Shown here in pieces: positions 32,679 to 40,897 of a DNA stretch of 64,000 nucleotides. The stretch covers positions 3,844,001-3,908,000 of the forward strand of contig NZ_CP053344.1 in the NCBI RefSeq assembly GCF_013113715.1, in the 5' to 3' direction. The notes below the pieces were generated by a model that searched no databases, was not told the origin of the DNA, and worked only from the letters and a program-made list of their open reading frames with translations. A program made the position numbers and the translations under genes. The first letter of the stretch is position 1; the number at the start of each line of letters is the position of its first letter. Source of the DNA: Herbiconiux sp. SALV-R1 (GTDB lineage Bacteria; Actinomycetota; Actinomycetes; Actinomycetales; Microbacteriaceae).

Positions 32679-33308
32679 ATGGCCGAAATCGACCCGCAGG
32701 CGGCCGACGCCTCCATGGCAGCCGACCTCGGGCGCCGCATCTCGGCGTTGCGGAAGCGTGAAGGGTTCACCCTGGTGCGGCTCGCCGCACTCACCGAGCT
32801 GTCTCAGCCCTTCCTCTCGCAGATCGAGCGCGGCAAGGCCAGGCCCAGCATGGCGTCGCTGCACCGGATTGCGCAGGCACTCGGCACCTCGACCCCGATG
32901 CTGCTCTCCTCGACCTCCGAATCGGCGGCTGCGAGCGCCCATGCCGAGATCGACACCGAACTGGTGAGCCTGGTGCGCGCCGACGAGGGGTCGATGGCGG
33001 AGCAGGACACCGGGCAGGCGAAAGCCCTCGTCGCCGGAGAGCGCGCGATGCACCCGATGGAGTTCGTCACGCGGCTGACGGAGTTCGAGGAGTACTACGA
33101 GCATCCGCACCCCGAGTTCATCTACGTGATCTCGGGCGTGCTCGAGGTCGATCTCGCCGAGCAGGGCCTGCACGTGCTCCAAGCGTCGGACACCCTCTAT
33201 TTCGCCGGGGGAGTGCGTCATCGCTGGCGTGTACGGGGACTCTGGCCGGCGCGCCTGCTGATGGTGCAGGCCGGTGGCCCGCACCACTATCTCTCCGCGC
33301 AAACTTGA
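32679..33308 (+). CDS. XRE-family regulator with C-terminal cupin sensor
   Basis: 209-residue two-domain regulator. An HTH_XRE domain (about residues 18-75: LGRRISALRKREGFTLVRLAALTELSQPFLSQIERGKARPS) is followed by a cupin barrel at about 125-200 (HPHPEFIYVISGVLEVDL, GVRHRWRV). Proteins of this design sense a small molecule and control adjacent transport or catabolic genes. It sits 4 nt after idi but just before the ABC/enolase operon, whose leader contains a perfect 9-bp dyad (33362-33384); autologous control of that operon is more likely than control of carotenoids (inference). Confidence 0.92.
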   Translation: MAEIDPQAADASMAADLGRRISALRKREGFTLVRLAALTELSQPFLSQIERGKARPSMASLHRIAQALGTSTPMLLSSTSESAAASAHAEIDTELVSLVRADEGSMAEQDTGQAKALVAGERAMHPMEFVTRLTEFEEYYEHPHPEFIYVISGVLEVDLAEQGLHVLQASDTLYFAGGVRHRWRVRGLWPARLLMVQAGGPHHYLSAQT

Positions 33309-33314
33309 CAGAAG

Positions 33315-33320
33315 TAATAT
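33315..33320 (+). promoter_or_regulatory. Candidate -10 box TAATAT of the ABC/enolase operon
   Basis: TAATAT is a perfect -10-like hexamer in an otherwise GC-rich setting, about 78 bp upstream of the ABC ATPase start. No convincing -35 is seen at 17 bp. Confidence 0.4.
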
Positions 33321-33361
33321 TTCCGACCCGAGCCTGAAATGCTCGCGTAACGCTCTGTCCT

Positions 33362-33384
33362 CAGTATTGAACGCATCAATACTG
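33362..33384 (+). promoter_or_regulatory. Perfect 9-bp dyad, candidate operator in the leader
   Basis: CAGTATTGA-ACGCA-TCAATACTG: perfect 9-bp arms with a 5-bp centre, 14 bp before the ATPase ATG and directly upstream of its GAGGAGG ribosome-binding site. It may bind the neighbouring XRE-cupin regulator or act as an RNA hairpin. Confidence 0.6.
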
Positions 33385-33397
33385 CGAGGAGGCCCTG

Positions 33398-34135
33398 ATG
33401 GGCGATGCGATGGTCGAGTTCGACGAGCTGTCGATGACCTTCCCAGACGGCACGACAGCGCTGCGCGACGTCGACATCCGCATCGAAGAGGGTGAGTTCG
33501 TCGCGCTGCTCGGCCCCTCGGGCTGCGGCAAGTCGACCCTGCTGCGCCTCGCCTCCGGCCTCGAGACCGCCACCGGGGGAGCGACCAGGGTCGCCACGCG
33601 GCAGATCGGCTACGTCTTCCAAGACGCGACGCTGCTGCCCTGGCGCACGGTGCGCCAGAACGTCGCCCTGTTCGCCGAGCTCGACCACCTGAGTGCGGCC
33701 GAGACCGCCGCCCTCGTCGACGACGCACTGGAGCGGGTCGGTCTCACAGGCTTCGCCAAGCACCGGCCGCACCAGCTGTCGGGAGGCATGAAGATGCGCG
33801 TGTCGCTCGCGCGCTCGCTGGTGAACAGGCCCGAGCTCTTCCTGTTCGACGAGCCGTTCGGCGCGCTCGACGAGTTCACCCGCGAGCGCCTCAACGACGA
33901 CGTGAGGTCGCTGTTCGTGCGCGAGCGCTTCACCGGCATGTTCGTCACCCACTCCATCCCCGAGGCGGTCTACATGTCGACGCGGGTCGTCGTGATGGGG
34001 GCACGGCCCGGCCGGGTGATCGGCGAGTTCGCCGTTCCCTTCGGCGACGCCCGCGACGAGCACACCCGCTACTCGCCCGAGTTCGCGGCCCTCGCCACCG
34101 ACATCTCCGACTGCCTGAAGGGAGCGATGGCATGA
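33398..34135 (+). CDS. ABC transporter ATPase, nitrate/sulfonate/taurine type
   Basis: 245-residue ATPase of the NitT/TauT group. Walker A LLGPSGCGKST (about 38-48), Q-loop FQDATLLPWRTV, signature LSGGMKMRVSLARSL, Walker B ELFLFDEPFGALDE and switch His in VTHSIPEAVYMS are all intact. GAGGAGG lies 5 nt before the ATG. The stop overlaps the permease ATG (ATGA). Powers an importer together with the next two genes. Confidence 0.95.
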   Translation: MGDAMVEFDELSMTFPDGTTALRDVDIRIEEGEFVALLGPSGCGKSTLLRLASGLETATGGATRVATRQIGYVFQDATLLPWRTVRQNVALFAELDHLSAAETAALVDDALERVGLTGFAKHRPHQLSGGMKMRVSLARSLVNRPELFLFDEPFGALDEFTRERLNDDVRSLFVRERFTGMFVTHSIPEAVYMSTRVVVMGARPGRVIGEFAVPFGDARDEHTRYSPEFAALATDISDCLKGAMA

Positions 34136-34950
34136 GCGCCGTCCCAGACCTTCGCCGCAGGAGACCGCGCTCGCGAGCCCTCACCGTGGGCCTGCCCATC
34201 GCCTTCGGCGTGCTCTTCCTGGGCCTCTGGTACGTGACGAGCGCGTTCCTCCTCTCCCCGTCACGGCGCTTCATCCTGCCCATGCCGCACGAGGTGTTGA
34301 TCGACGCCTTCCTTACCCCGAAGAATCTTCTCGCGCTCCTCGGCCCGCTCTGGACCTCGACCGTCATCGCGATGGTGGGCCTTCTCATCGCCGCCGTCAT
34401 CGGCATCGTCACCGCTGTGCTCATGAGCCAGGCGAAATGGGTGGAGATCACCCTCTTCCCCTACGCGGTCGCCCTGCAGAGCGTGCCCATCCTCGCCATC
34501 GTGCCGCTCATCGCCTTCGCCATCGGGTACGGCTTCGAGAGCCGCATCCTCGTGGTCGTGCTGATCAGCCTGTTCCCGATCATCACGAACACCCTGTTCG
34601 GGCTCCAGTCGACGAGCCCGCAGATGCGGGAGCTGTTCACGCTGAAGCGCGCGAGCCGCTGGACGGTGCTCACCAAGCTGCAGTTCCCCGCCGCTCTGCC
34701 GGCGCTGTTCACTGGCCTCCGTATCTCGGCGGGGATGGCCGTGGTGGGCTCCATCGTCGCCGACTTCTTCTTCCGCAAGGGCGACTCCGGCATCGGACTC
34801 GTCATCGACACGTACCGCAACCAGCTGAACGGCGAGATGCTCTACGGCGCCATCATCCTCGCCTCCCTGCTCGGCCTCGCCGCCTTCTGGCTGTTCGGAC
34901 TGCTCTCGCGGCTCGTCGTCGGGCCGTGGTACCGCCCGAACGCGCGCTGA
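34132..34950 (+). CDS. ABC transporter permease, NitT/TauT type
   Basis: 272 residues with six membrane segments and the family EAA-like cytoplasmic loop LQSTSPQMRELFTLKRASRWTVLTKLQFPAALP. Length and helix pattern fit SsuC/ThiX-like permeases. Coupled to the ATPase gene; followed after 57 bp by the binding protein. Confidence 0.94.
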   Translation: MSAVPDLRRRRPRSRALTVGLPIAFGVLFLGLWYVTSAFLLSPSRRFILPMPHEVLIDAFLTPKNLLALLGPLWTSTVIAMVGLLIAAVIGIVTAVLMSQAKWVEITLFPYAVALQSVPILAIVPLIAFAIGYGFESRILVVVLISLFPIITNTLFGLQSTSPQMRELFTLKRASRWTVLTKLQFPAALPALFTGLRISAGMAVVGSIVADFFFRKGDSGIGLVIDTYRNQLNGEMLYGAIILASLLGLAAFWLFGLLSRLVVGPWYRPNAR

Positions 34951-35007
34951 CGCGCCCCTCGACCCACCCCTGCATCACCCGCGCACCGCCTATCCCTGAG
35001 GAGTCCC

Positions 35008-36165
35008 ATGCCCCACCGCACCCGCATCCGTCTCGCCGCCGGCGCCGCCGTCACCTCCGCGGCGCTCCTTCTCACCGCGTGCTCGTCATCGGCCCCCGCC
35101 GCCCAAGACGCCGAGGCGGCCGGCGGCGACGGAGCGCTGAGCGCCTGCCCGTCGACCGTCGTGCTGCAGACCAACTGGTTCCCCGAGCCGGAGCACTCCG
35201 CCGCCTACGCCCTCATCGACCCCGCCACGGCGACGATCGATGCCGACGCGGGAATATACTCCGGTCCGGCGATCGCCGACCCGAGCATCACCGTCGAGGT
35301 GCGCGCCGGCGGGCCGTTCATCGGCTTCCAGCAGTCGACCGCCCTGCTCTACTCCGACGATTCGATCATGCTCGCCATGATCGACACCGACGAGTCGGTG
35401 AAGCTGTCGAAAGACCAGCCCACGAAGGCCGTCTACACGCCGCTGCAGAAGAACCCGCAGATCCTCTTCTGGGACCCGGAGAAGTACTCCTTCGCCGATC
35501 TCTCCGACATCGCGGCGAGCGACTCCACGGTGCTCTACTTCCAGGGCGCCACCTACATGGACTACCTCATCGCCCAGGGCGACGTGCGCGCCGACCAGGT
35601 CGACGGCTCGTTCGACGGCTCGGTCACCCGCCTCGTCGCCGGCGAGCCCGTCGTGATGCAGGGCTACATCACCCAAGAGCCGCACCGGTTGAAGTTCGAC
35701 TTCCCCGACTACGGCCGCGACGTCGACACGCTGCTCATCGCCGACTCGGGCTACGACATCTACCCCGCCGCCTGGTCGGGGAAGCCCGACGTGATCGAGG
35801 CCCAGAGCGAGTGCCTCGCTCAGCTCGTGCCCGCCATGCAGCAGGCGCAGATCGACTACATGGAGTCGCCCGACGCGGTGAACACCGCGCTCACCGACTA
35901 CCTCGTCGAGATCGACCAGTTCTTCCAGATCTCGCCCGAGCTCGCCCAGAACGTGCACGACGTGCTGCGCGACGAAGGCCTCGTCACCGACGGCGCCGAC
36001 GGCGTGTTCGGCTCGTTCGACCCCGAGCGGATGGAGCGGATGACCGGGGTGCTCACCGACATCTACTCCGGCACCGACGTGGAGGTCGCCGACGGTCTCG
36101 AGGCCACCGACATCTACACCAACGAGTTCCTCGACCCCTCCATCAGCTACACCGAAGGCAAGTGA
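35008..36165 (+). CDS. NMT1/THI5-like ABC substrate-binding lipoprotein
   Basis: 385-residue lipoprotein (lipobox LTAC). The mature N-terminus VVLQTNWFPEPEHSAAYALI is the NMT1/ThiY-like signature, and the following GPFIGFQQSTALLYSDDSIMLAMIDTDE is the ligand-cleft region. This family binds thiamine or pyrimidine precursors, sulfonates or other small ligands, so the ligand is open. The ATG at 35008 follows GAGGAGT. Its stop overlaps the GTG of the enolase-superfamily gene (GTGA), so the imported ligand is probably processed by the next two enzymes. Confidence 0.93.
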   Translation: MPHRTRIRLAAGAAVTSAALLLTACSSSAPAAQDAEAAGGDGALSACPSTVVLQTNWFPEPEHSAAYALIDPATATIDADAGIYSGPAIADPSITVEVRAGGPFIGFQQSTALLYSDDSIMLAMIDTDESVKLSKDQPTKAVYTPLQKNPQILFWDPEKYSFADLSDIAASDSTVLYFQGATYMDYLIAQGDVRADQVDGSFDGSVTRLVAGEPVVMQGYITQEPHRLKFDFPDYGRDVDTLLIADSGYDIYPAAWSGKPDVIEAQSECLAQLVPAMQQAQIDYMESPDAVNTALTDYLVEIDQFFQISPELAQNVHDVLRDEGLVTDGADGVFGSFDPERMERMTGVLTDIYSGTDVEVADGLEATDIYTNEFLDPSISYTEGK

Positions 36166-37295
36166 CGACCGTGCGCATCCGTTCCATCACCCCGCTCCCG
36201 CTGCGGCTCACCACCGACTACTCCACGATGACCTGCTTCGTGGTGAGGGTGGAGACCGACGAGGGGCTCGTCGGCTGGGGGGAGAGCTGCGACTGCTTCG
36301 GCATCTCCCACCCCGCCGTGCTCGCCGCCATCGTCGACGACGTCTACGGGCCCGCGCTCGTGGGAGTCGCCCTCGACGAGGCGAGGGTGGCGCTGGAGCG
36401 GGTGCGCACGGCCACCCGCCGCACGCTCGGCGACCAGTTCGGCGCCGCCCAGTCGCGCAGCGCGATCGCCATCGCCCTCCGCGACCTGGAGGGCAAGGCG
36501 GCGGGCCGGTCGATCTCGGGGATGCTCGGGAGGGTGAAAGACAGCGTGCGCGTGTACGCGGGCAACAGCCACTTCCTCGAGACGCGGGAGGCGGGCGCCC
36601 ACCTCGAGCTGCTGGCACCTCTGCTCGACCGCGGGGTGTCGATCGTGAAGCTGCGCATCGGGCTCGACTGGCGGAACGCCCTGCGGGTGCTCGCCGACCT
36701 CAGGGCCGAACTGCCCGAGACGGTGGAGATCACCGTCGACGGCAGCGAGTTCTTCTCCGTGGCGGAGTCGATCGAGATCGCCGCCCGCCTCGGTGCGCTC
36801 GGCGTGGGCTGGTTCGAGGAGCCCGTGCCCGCCGGCCGGCTCGGCGCCATCAAGCGGGTCGTCGAGTCGTCTCCCGTGCCGGTGGCCTATGGCGAGCACT
36901 TCTTCGCCGCCGAGTACGCCCTCGACGCGCTCGAGATCACCGGGCTCTCGGTGGTGCAGCCCGACGCCTCGATCTGCGGGGGAGTCGACGAGGCGCGCAG
37001 CATGGCCCGCGCGGCGCTCGGGCGTGGGGCCCGCGTGGTGGTGCACCTCCACGGCGGCCCGGTGACCGTCGCGGCGAACGCGCACGTCGCGGCCTCGGTC
37101 GAAGGGGTCGAGGTGCTCGAATACCCGTTCCACCTCTCGCCCATGCTCGAGCGAGTGGCGCCGGCGGCCGGCTTCGGCGTGAGCTCCATCGCCGACGGGC
37201 GCCTCGCGGTACCATCGGGGCCCGGCCTCGGCATCGAGGTCGACGAGAGCGTGATCGACGAGGCGCACCGCGCCTGGAAGGAGCAGTCGGCGTGA
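36162..37295 (+). CDS. Enolase-superfamily enzyme, mandelate racemase/muconate lactonising type
   Basis: 377 residues with a capping domain (1-120) and a TIM barrel. Metal ligands: Asp193 (TVDGSEF), Glu219 (WFEEPVP) and Glu245 (YGEHF). Catalytic residues: a KxR pair at 163-165 (IVKLRIG) in place of the usual KxK, and an Asp268/His295 pair (VQPDASICGG; VVVHLHGG) as in mandelate racemase and acid-sugar dehydratases. The GTG at 36162 overlaps the binding-protein stop. With the uronate-dehydrogenase-like gene next door, a sugar-acid or lactone pathway is plausible, but the substrate is not proven. Confidence 0.9.
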   Translation: MTTVRIRSITPLPLRLTTDYSTMTCFVVRVETDEGLVGWGESCDCFGISHPAVLAAIVDDVYGPALVGVALDEARVALERVRTATRRTLGDQFGAAQSRSAIAIALRDLEGKAAGRSISGMLGRVKDSVRVYAGNSHFLETREAGAHLELLAPLLDRGVSIVKLRIGLDWRNALRVLADLRAELPETVEITVDGSEFFSVAESIEIAARLGALGVGWFEEPVPAGRLGAIKRVVESSPVPVAYGEHFFAAEYALDALEITGLSVVQPDASICGGVDEARSMARAALGRGARVVVHLHGGPVTVAANAHVAASVEGVEVLEYPFHLSPMLERVAPAAGFGVSSIADGRLAVPSGPGLGIEVDESVIDEAHRAWKEQSA

Positions 37296-38212
37296 GCGAC
37301 CACCTCGAGGGCTCACGGATGCTCGGCCCCGGCAGCCGGGTGCTCGTCACCGGTGCACGAGGCAAGGTGGGAAGAGCCGCCGTCGCCGCCCTGGTCGCCG
37401 CGGGCTACGACGTCACGGCGACCGACGTGCTGCGCCCCGTCTACGACGCCGACGCCTCGAACGACGTGCGCTACGTGCAGGCCGACCTCACGAGCGGCGC
37501 CGACGCCTTCTCGGTGGTGCGGGGGATGGATGCGGTGGTGCACGCGGCCGGCATCCCCGAACCTACGAAGAACACGCCGCACACCGTCTTCCTCACCAAC
37601 GTCACGGCGGCCTTCAACGTCATCGAGGCGGCGGCGCACTCCGGGGTGCGCCGCGTCGTCAACCTGTCGAGCGACTCGGTGTCGGGGATGACCTGGGCCC
37701 ACCGCCCGTTCACCGGCAGCTTCTGCCCGATCGACGAGACCCATCCCGACCTCGCGCACGACGCCTACGGACTCTCCAAGCGCGTCTCGGAGGTGCTCTG
37801 CGACGGGCTGGTCGGAAGGTCTGACGCGACGGCGGTCTCCATCCGCCCCACTTGGGTGCTCACGCCCGAGAGCTACGCGGCGAACCTCGCGCCCTTCTTC
37901 GCCGACCGCGACGTGACGAGCGCGGTGTTCTGGGCCTACATCGACGTCGCCGATCTGGCCGAGCTCATCGTCGCGGCCGTCACCCGGCACACCCCGGGCC
38001 ACGAAGTCGTCTACGCCGCCGCCGCCGACAACATCGGCGGGCGCGACCTCGCGGCCGAGATGGCCCGCCTGCACCCCGAGGTGCCGGTGCGGGAGCTCGA
38101 CCGCGCCGACGCCTCGGGCATCAGCTCGGCGAAGGCCGAGCGGCTGTTCGGCTGGCGCGCCACCCGGTCGTGGCGCGACCATCTCGACGACGGCGGGCAT
38201 CCGCTCGGCTGA
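37292..38212 (+). CDS. NAD-dependent epimerase/uronate dehydrogenase-like SDR
   Basis: 306-residue extended short-chain dehydrogenase. The nucleotide-binding motif is VLVTGARGKVGRAAV (TGxxGxxG), followed by acidic Asp in TATDVLRP for NAD preference, Ser-rich strand VVNLSSDSVSG and the catalytic YGLSK (YxxxK). The GARGKVGR motif resembles bacterial uronate dehydrogenases. GTG start overlaps the previous stop (GTGA). Last gene of the ABC-enolase operon; it probably oxidises an imported sugar or its derivative. Confidence 0.9.
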   Translation: MSDHLEGSRMLGPGSRVLVTGARGKVGRAAVAALVAAGYDVTATDVLRPVYDADASNDVRYVQADLTSGADAFSVVRGMDAVVHAAGIPEPTKNTPHTVFLTNVTAAFNVIEAAAHSGVRRVVNLSSDSVSGMTWAHRPFTGSFCPIDETHPDLAHDAYGLSKRVSEVLCDGLVGRSDATAVSIRPTWVLTPESYAANLAPFFADRDVTSAVFWAYIDVADLAELIVAAVTRHTPGHEVVYAAAADNIGGRDLAAEMARLHPEVPVRELDRADASGISSAKAERLFGWRATRSWRDHLDDGGHPLG

Positions 38213-38274
38213 GGCGGCTGCGCCCCCAGCCGGCACCCCCATCGGCGGCACATCGGTGCGGCGGTGCCGTATGG

Positions 38275-38280
38275 GATGCT
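38275..38280 (+). promoter_or_regulatory. -10-like hexamer GATGCT of the AlaRS-related gene
   Basis: GATGCT ends 6 nt before the ATG at 38287 with no Shine-Dalgarno; TATGGGATGCT overlaps it. Confidence 0.4.
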
Positions 38281-38286
38281 GGTCGC

Positions 38287-39732
38287 ATGGACGCCCACGA
38301 CATCCGTAACCGCTACCTCGCCTTCCTCGCCGAGAACGGACACACCGTCATCGAGCGGGCGCCCCTCGTTCCCCGCGGAGACACCTCCACCCTGTTCAAC
38401 GGCAGCGGCATGCAGTCGCTGCTGCCCTACCTGCTCGGCGAAGAGCACCCCGAGGGCAAGCGTCTCGCCGACTCGCAGCCGTGCGTGCGCGCGCAAGACA
38501 TCGACGACGTCGGCGACAACCGCCACACCACCTTCTTCGAGATGCTCGGCAACTGGTCGCTCGGCGACTACTTCAAGGAGACCCAGATCAGGCAGTTCTT
38601 CACCTTTCTGGTCGACATCGTGGGCCTCGACCCCGAGAACATCTACGTCACCTGCTTCATCGGCGACGCCGACAACGGCATCCCGCGCGACGACGAGGCG
38701 GCCGGCATCTGGGCCCAGGTGTTCGCCGAGCGCGGCGTCTCGAACGGCATCGCCGAGATCGGCTCGCAGGCCGACGGCGACGCCCGCGGAGTGCATGCCG
38801 GTGAGCGCATATTCTTCTACGACGGCGGCGAGAACTGGTGGTCGCGTGGCGGCTCGCTCGCCGCGACGCCGATCGGAGACCCGTGCGGGCCCGACAGCGA
38901 GGTCTTCTACGACTTCGGCCCGGCGCACCAAGACCCGTCGTACGGCTTGGCCCACCCGGCCAGCGACGGCGGCCAGTTCATGGAGATCGGCAACCAGGTC
39001 TTCATGCAGTATCGTCGCCTCGACGACGGCTCGTTCGAGGAGCTCGCACGACGCAACGTCGACTTCGGTGGCGGGCTGGAGCGCATCGCCGCGGCGTCGC
39101 TCGGCTCCGACGACGTGTTCCGCATCTCGCTGCTGTGGCCGATCATCGAGACCCTGCAGACCCTCACGGGCAAGTCCTACGACGACGAGACGGCCGCGAT
39201 GCGCATCATCGCCGACCACCTGCGCGGCGCCACCTTCCTCGCGGTCGACGGCGTGCGCCCGTCGAACAAGGAGCAGGGTTACGTGATGCGCCGGCTGCTG
39301 CGCCGCGCCATCCGCCTGGCGCTCTCGCTCGGGCTCTCGGAGAACTTCTTCGCCACGGTCGTGCCCGTCATCGCCGACCTCTACGCCGACGACTACCCCG
39401 AGGTGGCCGCCTCGCGCGACGAGGTGATCGCGGTGCTGGTGAAGGAGGAGAACTCGTTCCGCCGCACGCTCGAGGGCGGGCTGCTGGCGCTCGGGGAGTA
39501 CCAGGGGCAGGTGCTGACGGGCGGCGACGTGTTCCGGCTCTCCGACACCCACGGATTCCCGAAGGAGCTCTCGGTCGAGGAGGCCCGCCGCCTCGGCATC
39601 GCGGTCGCCGACGACTGGGAGGCCGGCTTCGCCGAGGCACTCGAGGAGCAGCGCGCCCGCTCGCGCGGCGCCACCCGCCTCGGAGCCGCGGGCCTGCCCG
39701 GAGGCGCCGCGGCGCCCGCGCCCTCCGCCTGA
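38287..39732 (+). CDS. Stand-alone alanyl-tRNA synthetase-like catalytic core
   Basis: 481 residues, about half of a normal AlaRS (near 880). It has the class II catalytic domain: DIRNRYLAFLAENGHTVI, RAQDIDDVGDNRHTTFFEMLGNWSLGDYFK (motif 2 region), GGENWWSRG, PCGPDSEVFYDFG and DFGGGLERIAAA (motif 3), plus the tRNA-binding helical region YVMRRLLRRAIR. Nothing follows for the editing domain (HxxxH, CxxxH) or C-Ala; the tail is Ala/Pro-rich. It may be a paralogue with another role: amino acid activation without proofreading, or non-tRNA aminoacylation. The presence of a full-length alaS elsewhere is assumed. Confidence 0.88.
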   Translation: MDAHDIRNRYLAFLAENGHTVIERAPLVPRGDTSTLFNGSGMQSLLPYLLGEEHPEGKRLADSQPCVRAQDIDDVGDNRHTTFFEMLGNWSLGDYFKETQIRQFFTFLVDIVGLDPENIYVTCFIGDADNGIPRDDEAAGIWAQVFAERGVSNGIAEIGSQADGDARGVHAGERIFFYDGGENWWSRGGSLAATPIGDPCGPDSEVFYDFGPAHQDPSYGLAHPASDGGQFMEIGNQVFMQYRRLDDGSFEELARRNVDFGGGLERIAAASLGSDDVFRISLLWPIIETLQTLTGKSYDDETAAMRIIADHLRGATFLAVDGVRPSNKEQGYVMRRLLRRAIRLALSLGLSENFFATVVPVIADLYADDYPEVAASRDEVIAVLVKEENSFRRTLEGGLLALGEYQGQVLTGGDVFRLSDTHGFPKELSVEEARRLGIAVADDWEAGFAEALEEQRARSRGATRLGAAGLPGGAAAPAPSA

Positions 39733-39803
39733 GGCCCCGGCACCCCGCCGCCCTGCCTGCGGCCCCAGCACCCCACCGCCCCGCCTGAGGCCTCGGCGCC
39801 CCA

Positions 39804-39886
39804 CCGCCGAAACGACGGAGTCTCACGCGTTTTCGGCGGAACGACGGATGCTCGAGGCGGTGAGGTGGCAAGACTCCGTCGTTTCG
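39804..39886. repeat. Nested inverted repeat between AlaRS-like gene and dcd
   Basis: A perfect 16-bp inverted repeat CGAAACGACGGAGTCT (39808-39823) / AGACTCCGTCGTTTCG (39871-39886) with a 47-nt loop. An overlapping second pair, CCGCCGAAA (39804-39812) / TTTCGGCGG (39831-39839), makes the two folds mutually exclusive. It may terminate both convergent genes or be a small mobile palindrome. Confidence 0.85.
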
Positions 39887-39902
39887 CCCCGGCTGGACCG
39901 GG

Positions 39903-40508
39903 CTACTCGCCGAACGGCTGCTCCGTGTCGCGGGAGACGTCGGTGCGGTGGAAGTTGAGGTGCGAGCGCGAGGCGGTCGGCCCGCGCTGGCCCTGGTAGC
40001 GGGAGCTGTACTGGCTCGAGCCGTAGGGCCGCTCGGTGGGGCTGGAGAGCTGGAAGAAGCAGAGCTGCCCGATCTTCATGCCCGGCCAGAGCTTGATGGG
40101 CAGCGTCGCCACGTTGCTGAGCTCGAGGGTGACGTGGCCGGTGAAGCCGGGGTCGATGAAGCCCGCGGTCGAGTGGGTGAGGAGGCCGAGCCGCCCGAGC
40201 GAGCTCTTGCCCTCGAGCCGCGCCGCGATGTCGTCGGGGAGGCCGACGCGCTCGAACGTCGACCCGAGCACGAACTCGCCGGGGTGCAGGATGAACGGCT
40301 CGTCTGCCTTGGTCTCGATCAGCCGGGTGAGCTCGGGCTGGTCGTCGGCCGGGTCGATGAACGGGTACTTGTGGTTGTCGAACAGCCGGAAGTACCGGTC
40401 GAGCCGCACGTCGATCGACGACGGCTGCAGCATGGCGGGCTCGTAGGGCTCCAGGCTCACGCGGTTCTCGCGGATCTGGGTACGGATGTCGCGGTCGGAG
40501 AGCAGCAC
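39903..40508 (-). CDS. dcd: dCTP deaminase
   Basis: 201-residue trimeric Dcd; in actinobacteria this enzyme is often bifunctional and turns dCTP into dUMP (family knowledge). Catalytic region [33 protein letters not shown] is intact (Arg and Glu pair in SSLGR and TLEL), with the C-terminal lid [18 protein letters not shown] over the nucleotide. The start is GTG at 40508, where TACACT lies exactly 6 nt upstream (leaderless); the open frame continues to 40655 without similarity. Provides dUMP for thymidylate synthesis. Confidence 0.94.
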   Translation of the reverse strand: MLLSDRDIRTQIRENRVSLEPYEPAMLQPSSIDVRLDRYFRLFDNHKYPFIDPADDQPELTRLIETKADEPFILHPGEFVLGSTFERVGLPDDIAARLEGKSSLGRLGLLTHSTAGFIDPGFTGHVTLELSNVATLPIKLWPGMKIGQLCFFQLSSPTERPYGSSQYSSRYQGQRGPTASRSHLNFHRTDVSRDTEQPFGE

Positions 40509-40514
40509 GCAGTC

Positions 40515-40520
40515 AGTGTA
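40515..40520 (-). promoter_or_regulatory. -10 hexamer TACACT of dcd
   Basis: TACACT, GACTGC, GTG: 6-nt spacing, the same GACTGC linker as before the M23 gene at 59969. Confidence 0.55.
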
Positions 40521-40625
40521 TTGGGTGAGCGTAGGGGCTGAGCGCGCGCGAACCCGGCGTGATCGCGCCCGACCGCGGCTGTCAAGCCCGGTGCGGGACG
40601 GGCCGACGCACTGTGGACTTGAGGC

Positions 40626-40892
40626 ATGAGCATCCGTTCCCGATCCCTCCGCCACCGCCCGCTGACCGCCGCGGCGGGCCTGCTGCTCGTCGTCGGCACC
40701 GCCGCCGGGCTCTCCGCCTGCAACGGCGGCGCCCAGACGGAGTACCCGGAGCGCACGAGCTCGGGCACACCCGTCGCGCCGAACGACGAGGTCACGCCGC
40801 TGCCCGAAGACACCGCGAGCCCGAGCGGCACCCCGTCGCCCGTGCCCACCACGGTCGACGACTCGGGCACCCAGGACGGCGGGTCGGACTGA
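40626..40892 (+). CDS. Small Pro/Thr-rich lipoprotein, unknown function
   Basis: 88-residue lipoprotein: basic N-terminus, hydrophobic segment and lipobox LSAC (Cys32), then a low-complexity Thr/Pro/Ser/Asp tail ([17 protein letters not shown]). No domain recognised. It stands 5 bp before the FAD oxidoreductase gene and may be co-transcribed with it. Surface location follows from the lipobox. Confidence 0.75.
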   Translation: MSIRSRSLRHRPLTAAAGLLLVVGTAAGLSACNGGAQTEYPERTSSGTPVAPNDEVTPLPEDTASPSGTPSPVPTTVDDSGTQDGGSD

Positions 40893-40897
40893 GCCGG

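Noticed and set aside
34437-36161. Long plus-strand frame preceding the enolase gene
   Set aside because: It overlaps the permease and binding-protein genes in another frame and reads as Arg/His/Pro-rich sequence; only the part from 36162 is real.
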